Shown here one piece after another: positions 1 through 8,656 of a DNA stretch of 64,000 nucleotides. The notes beneath the pieces are model-generated. The model did not search any database, was not told where the DNA came from, and worked only from the letters and a program-made list of their open reading frames with translations. Position 1 is the stretch's first letter, and each line of letters opens with the position of its first letter. The stretch lies in contig CAKPXN010000001.1 of NCBI GenBank assembly GCA_934202095.1, positions 62,001 through 126,000 on the forward strand, read 5' to 3'. The DNA comes from an uncultured Veillonella sp. GTDB lineage: Bacteria > Bacillota > Negativicutes > Veillonellales > Veillonellaceae. The position numbers and the translations under genes are program-made.

Positions 1-1282
1 ATAAAAAATGATAGATATAATTATAGTAATCTGTCAGTTCATAATAAGAAATTAGATCTCTAAAATACTTCCAATTAAAATTTTTATTTTGCAGCATATA
101 ATATAAGTCATTAATATCTTTCATGTATACTGTTTCATGTTTAAATACATGAGATATAGTTATACAAGAGACTTCTTCTATCGATAAACCATCTTTTGGT
201 GTAAATGGAATTAACTGGGTTCTTCCTAATGGAAAGCCGCCCATATTAATATCCACGATTACTTGATATTTATTCTGTAATATTTTTTCTAAATGGATAT
301 GACCATTTAAAACTTCTTCATCTTTAAAATATACTGCTTTAAATGAAAATGGTACGGATCCATTAAAAGAAAATTTAAACCCTCTATTTTCTACTAAAAA
401 GTTAATCAAGTTATATGCATCATCAAAATTGTATGCTAGATAATCAAAATCCATATGCACTCTATAAGTATCTTTAGGATAATATGTATTAGTTACTCCG
501 CCCTTTACTTTTGAAACTTTTAACTTTTTATTATTAATATAATCATCTATAATATTAATCTCTGTATTAGCAATATTTAAACTTACAATTTGTTTTACGG
601 CTAACTCAATTATCTTACTATCTAATTTTAAGTTATATTTATTTGCATTATTATAAAAAGGAACAGCCAGTCTTAGCTTTTTTATAAGTTTCATATCTTC
701 ATCAGATATAGTCGTTAGATTTTCTAAAAATATTTTTTGTTCTTCTTTAGATAATATACATAGTCCTAATTTCTGAAAAAGAATTTCTCTACTATCATCT
801 AAACCATTTATTTCTGAAACAATTTTTCTAGCCCTATTAATAGTTGGAGCCACTTTTGCTTCATTTTTCCATTGAAAATTTTTAGTAGAGACACAAGCAT
901 CACAAGCCAAACTAATCCCATGATTATTATCACAACTTTTTATTGTTATACTACTTTTCTCTGCAGCTTTTAATAACAGCTCAACAGGTAAACTAAGACA
1001 GCCATGACGATTTATATCTTGGATATGAAATAACTTTTTATAACTAAAATAATTATTATCGATAATATTTTGAACTTCTTTTTTTACATGCAAAATATTC
1101 TTTCCTGAAAATTTTAATTCTAAGTCCTTTGCAACAGACATTGCTAAATTACATGATTGACCATGAAAAGAAAAATAAATATTAGAATTCTCAACATAAG
1201 AGTTTATAACTAAATGATCACCGCAAGCTACACCATTTGAATCAATAACACTCTCAGGTGCTAAAATAATATTCTTGTTCAT
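1..1282 (-). CDS. SufU-like domain fused to nucleotidyltransferase-like domain (3' end beyond window)
   Basis: This reading frame is open for 427 codons from an ATG at 1282 to the window edge, so the protein is incomplete. Residues ~1-130 resemble the IscU/SufU scaffold fold: Cys20-Gly-Asp22, Cys44 after a GQS stretch, and Cys95 in RHGCLSLP match the three Cys plus Asp of zinc-dependent SufU; extra Cys117, 127 and 130 follow. Residues ~265-400 look like the uncharacterised nucleotidyltransferase-type fold (HMDFDYL, then GHIHLEK and VIVDINM). The start overlaps the upstream desulfurase stop (TAATG), so translation is probably coupled. SufU accepts persulfide sulfur from SufS, so this protein may be the sulfur acceptor of the pair. 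The fusion and the sulfur-carrier role are inferences; domain calls are by motif only. Confidence 0.6.
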   Translation of the reverse strand, partial: MNKNIILAPESVIDSNGVACGDHLVINSYVENSNIYFSFHGQSCNLAMSVAKDLELKFSGKNILHVKKEVQNIIDNNYFSYKKLFHIQDINRHGCLSLPVELLLKAAEKSSITIKSCDNNHGISLACDACVSTKNFQWKNEAKVAPTINRARKIVSEINGLDDSREILFQKLGLCILSKEEQKIFLENLTTISDEDMKLIKKLRLAVPFYNNANKYNLKLDSKIIELAVKQIVSLNIANTEINIIDDYINNKKLKVSKVKGGVTNTYYPKDTYRVHMDFDYLAYNFDDAYNLINFLVENRGFKFSFNGSVPFSFKAVYFKDEEVLNGHIHLEKILQNKYQVIVDINMGGFPLGRTQLIPFTPKDGLSIEEVSCITISHVFKHETVYMKDINDLYYMLQNKNFNWKYFRDLISYYELTDYYNYIYHFL

Positions 1283-2466
1283 TATATAGCCTCATAAAGT
1301 ACCTTGAAAAATTTATCTATATCAGATTCAGTTGTTGCAATTCCCCAGGAAAATCGTAGAACAGAAATTAACCCCAAGTTATTGAGCACATTTTGCGCAC
1401 ATAAATGTCCTGTTCTAATAATAATGTTATTATTAGCCATAATTTCACCCATATCATGTACATGTATATTCTTGATATCCATCGAACACAAAGCTATATG
1501 CCCATTGCTACCTTTATTGATAATGCTAATCTTTGAATTATCAATTTTTTTATTTACATACTCCCATAATTTATCCTCATGTTTAATTATTTGATTTAGA
1601 TTAATACTACTCATAAATTTACATGCGGTAGCCCATCCAGCTAATAAACCTATATCAAAAGTTCCTGATAAATATTTTCTTTCGTGCTCATGAGCTTTAA
1701 GGTTTTGACCAAGAACACTCCAAACCATGCCTCCCCCCCAAAAAATGGGCTTAATTAGCTTACTAATTTTCTTATTTATTGCTGCTGCACCAATTTGTTT
1801 TGGACCATACATTTTATGGGCGGATAAAAAATAACCATCTGCAGCTAATTCTGAAAAAGAAACACTCTGATGCCCTATTGACTGACATACATCTAAAAAA
1901 ATCATTGCATTTGTATTTTCACGAAAATACTGTAACGTTAGTTTGTCCAAATTATATGAGTTAACATTTGATGTAAGAGATAAAGATATAATCTTTACCC
2001 GATTTATCTCCAAAGTGTCTATAAAATGATAATCAATAGATCCTTCTTTAGATAAAGGTAACTCTAATAATATTGCACCTTTAGTACGACAAAGATTTAT
2101 CCAAGGCAAATAATTACTATGATGTTCATAGGGCCCTAATATCACAATATCTCCTCTAGAAATAAAATCATATAAGCCTAGTGCAACTAGATTAATTGCT
2201 TCTGTGGAATTTTTAGTAAGCATTAATTCATATTGATTATTTCCATCAAAAAAATCCAATATTGTAGAGATACTATCATCAAATGTGGTTTGGGCTAATT
2301 TAGATAATGTACCATCACCTCTAAAAGCACTTACCCCTATATTCTCCTGATAATCTACCCATTTATTAATGACACACTGTGGCGTAGGTGTAGTAGCTGC
2401 ATAATCAAGATATACTAGTTCTTGGTTACGCATTAATAATGGAAAAAATTCTTTATAATTCATCAT
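1282..2466 (-). CDS. SufS-type cysteine desulfurase (class V aminotransferase fold)
   Basis: This is a PLP enzyme expected to take sulfur from cysteine and leave alanine plus an enzyme persulfide. Visible landmarks are the PLP-stacking EHHSNYLPW (H115), Asp192 in LDVCQ, the Schiff-base Lys218 in SAHKMYGP, and the persulfide Cys356 in RTGHLCAQ, which matches the SufS/CsdA active-site loop. At 394 residues it is near the usual SufS length. It overlaps the upstream glycosyltransferase by 4 nt and the downstream SufU-like gene by 1 nt, and a general suf/isc operon is absent, so it appears dedicated to this cluster. Selenocysteine lyase activity is an alternative. Confidence 0.85.
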   Translation of the reverse strand: MMNYKEFFPLLMRNQELVYLDYAATTPTPQCVINKWVDYQENIGVSAFRGDGTLSKLAQTTFDDSISTILDFFDGNNQYELMLTKNSTEAINLVALGLYDFISRGDIVILGPYEHHSNYLPWINLCRTKGAILLELPLSKEGSIDYHFIDTLEINRVKIISLSLTSNVNSYNLDKLTLQYFRENTNAMIFLDVCQSIGHQSVSFSELAADGYFLSAHKMYGPKQIGAAAINKKISKLIKPIFWGGGMVWSVLGQNLKAHEHERKYLSGTFDIGLLAGWATACKFMSSINLNQIIKHEDKLWEYVNKKIDNSKISIINKGSNGHIALCSMDIKNIHVHDMGEIMANNNIIIRTGHLCAQNVLNNLGLISVLRFSWGIATTESDIDKFFKVLYEAI

Positions 2467-3440
2467 ATATATAACTTCACCTGTTCAAATACACTATCTA
2501 CATCAATTAAATCTAAACAAATATGATTATTATCGCATTTTCCTTGCCATAAATACTTACATTTACAACGCTTTTCATTAAAAACAGTGCTACCTTGTCC
2601 ATATTTCCATATTCCGTTAACAACAGGAGATAGTGGACCACAAATCATAATTGCAGCTACATTTCGCCAAACGGCAAAATGAATATATGCGGAATCATTT
2701 CCAATTACTAAAGTAGTATCAGCTAAAATTTTATCTAGCTCCTGCCAATTATTACTAATAATAATATTCTTAATATTATTCTCTACTAATATATCGTAAA
2801 GATCCAACTCCTCCGGCCCTAGTACAAATATAACTTTATGATTTATAATCATTCTAGATAACTTTATGTAATATTCTATTGGCCATCGTTTTAGAACGCC
2901 CATCTTACTACTTCCAGGAAATATCAAAACTGTTCTCGATTTCGGTCTTTGTTTGATGATTGGTTTTATTTCTGGATATATATGATTAATAATTTTAAAA
3001 TGTCGTTCCATTCTATTAATTTCAGAATCCACTATCGATGCTATATCAGTATAAAATAAACTAGCACCATCTTTTGTCGTTTCACCACTTCTTCCAAGAC
3101 GTTTCTTGATATTGGAAAGACTTCCAAATAAAGCACTTTGAAATACGCCATGTAAATCTACATATAAATCAAAGTTCTCTTTCCTAACAGCTTCTATAGT
3201 TGAAGTAAATATACTGCAATCAAGAACTCGTGTTTCTCCTTGAATGTCGATTACCGGTTTTAATCTAGGCTGTGGAATGATTATATCTATATTAGTATTT
3301 AATTTACATAACTCTACCATCTCTTTAAAACAAGTAAATCCAATGATCCAATTAGGGTATTGTTTTTTAATTGCATCTATTAATGGAAAAATTCGAATAA
3401 TATCTCCATGATTTCTAAGTTGACAAAATAAAATTTTCAT
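2463..3440 (-). CDS. GT9-family (heptosyltransferase-like) glycosyltransferase
   Basis: The N-terminus MKILFCQLRNHGDIIRIFPL is the GT9 signature, in which the usual GDxxxxxP is HGDIIRIFP. The C-terminal half has PGSSKMGVLKRWP, the ADP-heptose-site-like pattern, and GNDSAYIHFA, the family GNDSG.xH variant. The family transfers ADP-heptose to acceptors such as LPS core. A cysteine-rich tail (CKCKYLWQGKCDNNHIC) resembles tails of other GT9 proteins. The start has AGGAG five bases upstream and overlaps the previous gene by 26 nt. Its linkage to kinases and sulfur genes, not to the LPS genes at 23-30 kb, suggests a different acceptor or donor. Confidence 0.75.
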   Translation of the reverse strand: MKILFCQLRNHGDIIRIFPLIDAIKKQYPNWIIGFTCFKEMVELCKLNTNIDIIIPQPRLKPVIDIQGETRVLDCSIFTSTIEAVRKENFDLYVDLHGVFQSALFGSLSNIKKRLGRSGETTKDGASLFYTDIASIVDSEINRMERHFKIINHIYPEIKPIIKQRPKSRTVLIFPGSSKMGVLKRWPIEYYIKLSRMIINHKVIFVLGPEELDLYDILVENNIKNIIISNNWQELDKILADTTLVIGNDSAYIHFAVWRNVAAIMICGPLSPVVNGIWKYGQGSTVFNEKRCKCKYLWQGKCDNNHICLDLIDVDSVFEQVKLYI

Positions 3441-4110
3441 CCTTACTCCTGTAGCACAAAATATTTAAACTATTTTCAAAGAGTTCTATATCTTCATTTG
3501 ATATTATGTTTTCCAATATAGATTTAATTTTATTCTGATTGTCAACAATAAATTTTACATCAGAATCTATCATAAATATATTATTCTCAAGCATATATTT
3601 AACCAAATTCTTAGCAACTAAATAATGTCTATATGTTTTATAATCATTATGATTCCTAAACGTTTTTTGAATAATTTTATTTAGCTTATTAAGTAATAAT
3701 GGTGTTGGTGCCATTACCAAATATTCTTTATGGTAAAAAATTCTTTCAATACAAGGTATATTTTTACATAATAAAACATCTAATTTGATATACTTATCTT
3801 TAATGTTCCAAAATGCTGTAATCACATCATCACCAAATCGATTTTTATTCAGATAAATTATATCTGCTACTTGTAATACTTTTATAATGTCACGTTTACT
3901 AGAATAATCTGCTATAAAATCGATATCTTTTAAGGGATACACAAAATCTTTTGTTAATAATATATATGCTAATCCCCCCCTAATAATTACTTTATTTAAA
4001 GCATTTAACTCTTCAATTACTCTAACTATATAATTAGGTAAATCATTCCATTGAAATAGCATTAAAGGATAGTTTGAAGAATTATATTGTTTTTCTATAA
4101 CCTTTTCCAC
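3415..4110 (-). CDS. Nucleotidyltransferase-fold protein
   Basis: The protein has 231 residues and a GTG start with GGGG seven bases upstream; the start overlaps the preceding kinase-like gene by 29 nt. Residues 44-46 (RGG) followed by Asp62-Ile-Asp64 and a third acidic Asp111 in YIKLDVLL form the GG..DxD..D arrangement of the pol-beta nucleotidyltransferase superfamily, as in AbiEii/MNT-type proteins. The C-terminal third is helical and lysine-rich. In this operon it may nucleotidylate a sugar or small substrate. It could also be a toxin-like NTase, but no partner antitoxin is visible. Function unknown. Confidence 0.55.
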   Translation of the reverse strand: MEKVIEKQYNSSNYPLMLFQWNDLPNYIVRVIEELNALNKVIIRGGLAYILLTKDFVYPLKDIDFIADYSSKRDIIKVLQVADIIYLNKNRFGDDVITAFWNIKDKYIKLDVLLCKNIPCIERIFYHKEYLVMAPTPLLLNKLNKIIQKTFRNHNDYKTYRHYLVAKNLVKYMLENNIFMIDSDVKFIVDNQNKIKSILENIISNEDIELFENSLNILCYRSKDENFILST

Positions 4111-4804
4111 TTAAATACCCCTGTAAAATATTTACGATTCTATTAGTTACCTCAACTTGTGATCCTGCAGCATCAATAAAATGGGTAGGAATAGTATTAA
4201 GTCTATGTAGAAACTCATTTAATTTATATTGATCCTTATGCATTTGATCTATTGAATCCATTTCTCTAAGAGGTCCTCTGTTTCTTATAACCACTCTTTT
4301 ATGAGCTTCTTCAATAGGCAAATCCATATAGATGATAGCAGTGGGTTTATAAAATCCTCTTAAATGATTTTCTAGTAACTTCCAATTCTGTATCTCTGAA
4401 TTACCATAAGCATCTAAATTATAGTAGAATGTTGAAAGTATTCCTCGAGACATTAATGCAAATTTTGCCCCTGATAGCGCTGCATTTTTTAATGCTAAGT
4501 GTAAATCCAATGTAATCATAAGGGGATTAAACCAAGGACATTTGATTCTCAAATCATTCCAATGAATCTCCTTATTGATATAAACAGATTTTAATATTTG
4601 TCCAATTCCAGACTTTGTAGGCAAATCTATATATGCACATTTTCCATATGTTTTTGTTAATTCTGAAGAGACTAATTTAATCTGCGTCGTCTTACCTGCA
4701 CCTGGTAGTCCCTCAAATGAAAAAAAAGGAATCAATGGCTCACCTACAGTTGATTCATTATAAATACAATCCAATATTAATTTTAATTCATCTAAACCGT
4801 CCAT
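4082..4804 (-). CDS. dTMP-kinase-like P-loop kinase
   Basis: Residues 30-41 carry a P-loop (EGLPGAGKTTQI) in the dTMP-kinase style, and RNRGPLREMD resembles the Arg-containing lid. Where true thymidylate kinases have DR[YHS], this protein has SRG (119-121), so the substrate is probably not dTMP; deoxynucleoside or sugar-nucleotide monophosphate kinases are possible. It has 240 residues and a strong GGAGG site before its ATG. It sits 12 nt after the GHMP kinase gene and overlaps the next gene, consistent with one coupled operon. A housekeeping tmk role looks unlikely here, but the true tmk is outside the window. Confidence 0.6.
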   Translation of the reverse strand: MDGLDELKLILDCIYNESTVGEPLIPFFSFEGLPGAGKTTQIKLVSSELTKTYGKCAYIDLPTKSGIGQILKSVYINKEIHWNDLRIKCPWFNPLMITLDLHLALKNAALSGAKFALMSRGILSTFYYNLDAYGNSEIQNWKLLENHLRGFYKPTAIIYMDLPIEEAHKRVVIRNRGPLREMDSIDQMHKDQYKLNEFLHRLNTIPTHFIDAAGSQVEVTNRIVNILQGYLSGKGYRKTI

Positions 4805-4816
4805 CGTTCCTCCATA

Positions 4817-5830
4817 CTATTCACTAGTAATTAAATAACATTGATATCCATATTTCTGTTTAACAAACTGAATTATCTCTCTTGCCTTATTTTTATCTGT
4901 TAATAATATTTGGGCAAAACCATCCCCCTGTGATCCCACCCCTTTACATGCTAAAACATCACTATGATGTTTCATGCAATCTATAAAGTTGTGTAATAAA
5001 GGGGCTTTTAGTTCATCACAATATTGAGTTAAATATTCATCAAATAACATTTGATACTCATTTAATAATTGGCCTACCGTTTTTATATCATTACTTTTTA
5101 AACTCTCTATAACTTGATCAACATAACAATTACTAATTTGATTGAGAAATTGCTTTATAGAATTATTTAAAACACCTTTATCTCCAATATAAGCTCTATT
5201 TAAGTCACTTAAAATCTTTGTGGTATTTTTATTGCCATTCAAATCTACTAATACAAATATCAATTTAGATGGAACATAAATTGGATTAATAACAATATTA
5301 TCGTCATAAAATTTTAAATCATATACACCAGTCCCTAATGCGCAGCATTGATCCATTTTCCCACACTTAGATCCTGTTAATATTTCAGCTTCAAAAGCAA
5401 GCTCCATCTGAAGTATTAAGGGTATTTTCAAATTATAAATTTTACTACATAAATCAATTATAGCTACACAAATTGCTGCACTAGAAGATAAACCTTTTTT
5501 TATTGGTAACGTCATCTTATAACAGTCTATATATACTCCTGGAATGCTATAACGATTAGACAAAACGTAGAAAGTTGCAATAACATAAGAAAAAAAATCA
5601 TCATTAATATAATTTTTTAAGTTATCTGTATCTAAATGAATAGACTTCCTACCAAACTTATAAAAAAAGTGGTTTGATTTACAACCTCTTAAATAAACAC
5701 CTAAATTCAGATTACAAATGATAGCGTGTCCATAGTTATCACTTGATATTAAAGCTACCCAATCTGTATGTTCTCCTAATAAACATAATCTTCCGGGAGT
5801 GAACACCTTACAAAATGCACTATTATTCAT
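4817..5830 (-). CDS. GHMP-superfamily sugar kinase (galactokinase-like)
   Basis: The N-terminus has TPGRLCLLGEHTDW, close to the galactokinase signature GRxNLIGEHTDY. Motif 2 is LPIKKGLSSSAAICVA, the catalytic-Asp region is GSKCGKMDQ, and motif 3 is KGVGSQGDGFAQ. These place it among sugar-1-kinases such as galactokinase, arabinokinase or the heptose kinase HddA. It has 337 residues. The ribosome site is weak (AGG four bases before ATG), in the same context as the preceding kinase gene. With an HldE-like kinase and a GT9 protein alongside, phosphorylation of a hexose or heptose is the likely reaction; the exact sugar is not inferable. Confidence 0.75.
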   Translation of the reverse strand: MNNSAFCKVFTPGRLCLLGEHTDWVALISSDNYGHAIICNLNLGVYLRGCKSNHFFYKFGRKSIHLDTDNLKNYINDDFFSYVIATFYVLSNRYSIPGVYIDCYKMTLPIKKGLSSSAAICVAIIDLCSKIYNLKIPLILQMELAFEAEILTGSKCGKMDQCCALGTGVYDLKFYDDNIVINPIYVPSKLIFVLVDLNGNKNTTKILSDLNRAYIGDKGVLNNSIKQFLNQISNCYVDQVIESLKSNDIKTVGQLLNEYQMLFDEYLTQYCDELKAPLLHNFIDCMKHHSDVLACKGVGSQGDGFAQILLTDKNKAREIIQFVKQKYGYQCYLITSE

Positions 5831-5835
5831 AAAAC

Positions 5836-7098
5836 CTAACCAATATACCTAATCTTAATATTATTATGTAGACTAATATTTTCTAACCATTTCTTACATT
5901 CAATAGGTTCACTATAAGCTATTATATTTATAGAATCTATTAAAGCTAATAGCTTAATAATTTCACTCTCTATTCTCGAATATTCCTTATTTTTTTGAAT
6001 AAGCAAAACATTAAATTCCATTGATTTTAGACATCTTTCTAAATGACTTAATTGTGCTAGTATATTTTCTTCAATTACTAGTAAATTGGTTTTAGTGACA
6101 TCTAAATAACTTAAAATCACCTTAAGCTGATCTAAACTACATAATTTTCGACAACTATCTTCTTTATTCAAGGACATAATAACTTTACTGATCAAATCTT
6201 GCTTATTTAAAATATACGTTTCTTGAGATTGTACTGCTAAAGCTCCTACTTCATTGAGTAATGTTAATTCATCAAAATCAAATTTACCACAACACTCAAT
6301 TATTGATGCAGTAGCTAAAACTGAATCTCCAGCGCCCGATACATTTATAGGGTTTACTAAAGACTGTTTCTTATGTATATTTTTATAACAATCTATATAA
6401 GTAACTCCATTTGCCCCTTCGGTTATTATTCGTCTATTAGTTATATCTTGATCCGAAATATTTAAACTATATTTATACGTCGAATACTCCTCTTTATTTA
6501 AGAACAATACTGTTTCTTTAGCTATCTTATATCTACTTAAATCTCTAGAGTGAACTATAACGTTTTTATTATTAGAAATACAGTAATTTTGTATCGTATC
6601 AATTACTTTTTGATTAATACAACCATATAAGTAATCCACAACAACTACTATATCTGGATTCTTTTGATGCAAATACATATTAAGTAAATCACTATCATAA
6701 GAACATGATTTAATATTATTATCTAACCGCATAACTTGTTGAGTATCAATATAAATCCGTTCTTTTAAATTAGTTTTATCTGATTTCTGTGATAGTAGCA
6801 TCACACCATTTTTATAACATAAATCACTAACTACGGTTGCATAGTAATCATTTCCGATATGACCTAATAAATAAGTTTCATTATAAAAATCAGCTAAATT
6901 TGAAGCAACATTACTAGCTCCACCTAAATTATATATTGTCTTATTTTTTTCGATTATAGGTAATTTAATACCGGTAGATATAGATGACACTTTACCATAT
7001 GTATATTTGTCTAATAAAATATCTCCAATTACAAAAACTTTCTTTTTCTTTATATCCTTAAGATATTTTAAAGATTTTGTGAGCAACATATTATTCAT
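5836..7098 (-). CDS. Divergent HldE-like PfkB sugar kinase with degenerate cytidylyltransferase half
   Basis: Residues ~18-300 align by eye with the RfaE/HldE kinase domain: VFVIGDILLDKYTYG, LGGASNVASNLADF, and catalytic INVSGAGDSVLATAS. The ~100-residue tail has the size and hydrophobic pattern of the HldE adenylyltransferase half, but the nucleotide-binding FTNGCFDILHxGH motif of the canonical copy at 27.2-28.6 kb is replaced by IEENILAQLSHLE and the KGGDY segment is missing. The protein should therefore phosphorylate a heptose-like sugar without making ADP-heptose. It is the first gene of the 7.1-to-1 kb operon. The degeneracy is judged from an eye alignment. Confidence 0.7.
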   Translation of the reverse strand: MNNMLLTKSLKYLKDIKKKKVFVIGDILLDKYTYGKVSSISTGIKLPIIEKNKTIYNLGGASNVASNLADFYNETYLLGHIGNDYYATVVSDLCYKNGVMLLSQKSDKTNLKERIYIDTQQVMRLDNNIKSCSYDSDLLNMYLHQKNPDIVVVVDYLYGCINQKVIDTIQNYCISNNKNVIVHSRDLSRYKIAKETVLFLNKEEYSTYKYSLNISDQDITNRRIITEGANGVTYIDCYKNIHKKQSLVNPINVSGAGDSVLATASIIECCGKFDFDELTLLNEVGALAVQSQETYILNKQDLISKVIMSLNKEDSCRKLCSLDQLKVILSYLDVTKTNLLVIEENILAQLSHLERCLKSMEFNVLLIQKNKEYSRIESEIIKLLALIDSINIIAYSEPIECKKWLENISLHNNIKIRYIG

Positions 7099-7136
7099 AA
7101 GGCCTAAACCATTTAATCCGATACTATAAAAATATA

Positions 7137-7142
7137 ATTATA
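7137..7142 (-). promoter_or_regulatory. Candidate -10 element of the sugar-kinase/sulfur operon
   Basis: On the minus strand a perfect TATAAT lies about 40 nt upstream of the first kinase ATG. No convincing -35 is seen 17 bp upstream in this very AT-rich spacer, so support is weak. The rest of the 7099-7383 spacer holds only the hairpin listed next. Confidence 0.3.
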
Positions 7143-7327
7143 TATTCACATATTATCACGAAAACCTTTCATCCTCATAAAGTTTTCATTAACTTATATT
7201 TTAAGAAATTGATATCACTTCACTAACATACAAATATAAATGTATATATAATCATGTGGCTCAATCATTATATTCAATAGTGTATCGTATTGATTTGAAT
7301 TCCTATATTAACATTTATATTAAGATA

Positions 7328-7361
7328 GGAGATAAAGGTAAATTATAATACCTCTATCTCC
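7328..7361 (-). terminator. Hairpin after the small paralog gene
   Basis: Arms GGAGATAaAGGT and ACCTcTATCTCC (12 bp, one mismatch) with a 10-nt loop lie 23 nt past the stop of the gene ending at 7384. The following T tract on the minus strand is poor, so termination may be weak. Confidence 0.5.
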
Positions 7362-7383
7362 ATATAAATAAATTTAATATATT

Positions 7384-7986
7384 CTAATTACAATCATCCA
7401 AAAAGAATCGTTTTCCTTCTTTAGTTTTAAGTTCTAGATTACAGTCCTTATTTATATCATTTCCATTCAACCAATAAATCACCGCTTCACACCAATCAGA
7501 AATCATATCTTCTGTAAAGCCAAATATATCAGCAGCATCCACAACATAGTCCAAATATTTATTATACAAATTATTATCCAATGCTAATACTACTAACCAC
7601 CAATATATTAATTTATATAAGTGATGTCTATATCCTTCAAACCCATAGGAAAAGTAGTAATTCCTTGATGACTTAAAGGGTAATTTATTAATCTTTTTTA
7701 TGTATATATATATATTAGAACTACCTGAGACAAGTTCAAGTAAAGATTTATATTTCTCCAAAGCCTCTGAAGTGCAGATATAATGATACTTATCAGGATC
7801 CAACTCACTTACTATTACTTTAATAAATTCATTATTACTCTCATGTATCCATGAGGGTGTAAAAACATTGTAATAAAACTCAAATGAATCTAGTTTACTA
7901 GTAAAATAACTATCCAATGTATGTTGTAACGTCCCCAGTCTAACTCTAAAATTATCTAATTTAGTATTTTCCTTTACTATATCCAT
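7384..7986 (-). CDS. Small acidic protein, paralog of the upstream neighbour (immunity-like)
   Basis: I do not recognise a named family. The 200-residue protein shares with its neighbour at 8044-8655 an FxxRxGxxQ start, TPSW.(H/Y)ESNNEFI, a YWWLVVLALD segment, and ADIFGFTE.M..DWCEA then YWLNGN near the C-terminus. Both are soluble, tryptophan/tyrosine-rich and acidic, which fits tandem immunity or antitoxin copies behind the AAA+/nuclease-like genes. A distant relation to DUF1911-type (PoNi) immunity proteins is possible but unproven. An AGAGG site precedes the ATG. It lies 57 nt after its paralog and is the last gene before a hairpin. Confidence 0.6.
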   Translation of the reverse strand: MDIVKENTKLDNFRVRLGTLQHTLDSYFTSKLDSFEFYYNVFTPSWIHESNNEFIKVIVSELDPDKYHYICTSEALEKYKSLLELVSGSSNIYIYIKKINKLPFKSSRNYYFSYGFEGYRHHLYKLIYWWLVVLALDNNLYNKYLDYVVDAADIFGFTEDMISDWCEAVIYWLNGNDINKDCNLELKTKEGKRFFLDDCN

Positions 7987-8043
7987 CCATTTATCCTCTT
8001 TTTAAGCTATAACATTTCAAAAATAACTCTTCCATTAAATAAC

Positions 8044-8655
8044 TTACTTATTTAAAAAGAATTTGATACCTTCTGTACTTTTCAAATTAAGAGTAGCTCC
8101 ATTATTAATTTCATTGCCATTTAACCAATATATCGATGCTTCACACCAATCATCCATCATAGTTTCAGTGAAACCGAATATATCAGCTACATCAGCCACA
8201 TAATCCAAATAGTTTTCATATAAGGAATCATCTAATGCTAAAATAACTAGCCACCAAAATATTAAAATATATTCATACTTTCCAATGTTACGGTTACTAA
8301 ATTGATAGGGTTTGTCTTTTACATCAGTTGGCAACTCCCCTAATCTTTTACTATATAAACTACATTGCTTCCCAATAATTAAATCTTTAATAGATAAAAT
8401 ATCAGTTTTTATATCGTCTCTAATTGTCCCAAGACCATATCTCCTTACAGTTTTCTTTGGAGATAATTCCTCTAATATTACTAATATAAATTCATTATTA
8501 CTTTCATAGCACCAACTTGGAGTAAATATATTTATATCAAAATAAACACTATCTTTATGTCTATTCTTATTGTCATAAAATTTAAACCATTCTTGCATCA
8601 AACCTACACGATATCGAAATGATTCTAAACTACTATTTTCTTGAATATCTCCCAT
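8044..8655 (-). CDS. Small acidic protein, first of two paralogs (immunity-like)
   Basis: I chose the ATG at 8655, giving MGDIQENSS, because a GGAG site sits nine bases upstream; the longer start at 8670 would place that site inside the gene. The stop of the upstream gene is one base away, so translation is coupled. The ~203-residue protein is the paralog of the 7384-7986 product, most similar in the C-terminal WWLVILALDDSLY and ADIFGFTETMMDDWCEA segments. Tandem divergent copies next to a putative nuclease suggest an immunity role; this is inference. Confidence 0.6.
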   Translation of the reverse strand: MGDIQENSSLESFRYRVGLMQEWFKFYDNKNRHKDSVYFDINIFTPSWCYESNNEFILVILEELSPKKTVRRYGLGTIRDDIKTDILSIKDLIIGKQCSLYSKRLGELPTDVKDKPYQFSNRNIGKYEYILIFWWLVILALDDSLYENYLDYVADVADIFGFTETMMDDWCEASIYWLNGNEINNGATLNLKSTEGIKFFLNK

Positions 8656-8656
8656 C

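Noticed and set aside
7384-8655. Firm assignment of the small paralogs as PoNi (DUF1911) immunity proteins
   Set aside because: Only the general acidic, Trp/Tyr-rich helical character fits; no diagnostic motif could be confirmed.
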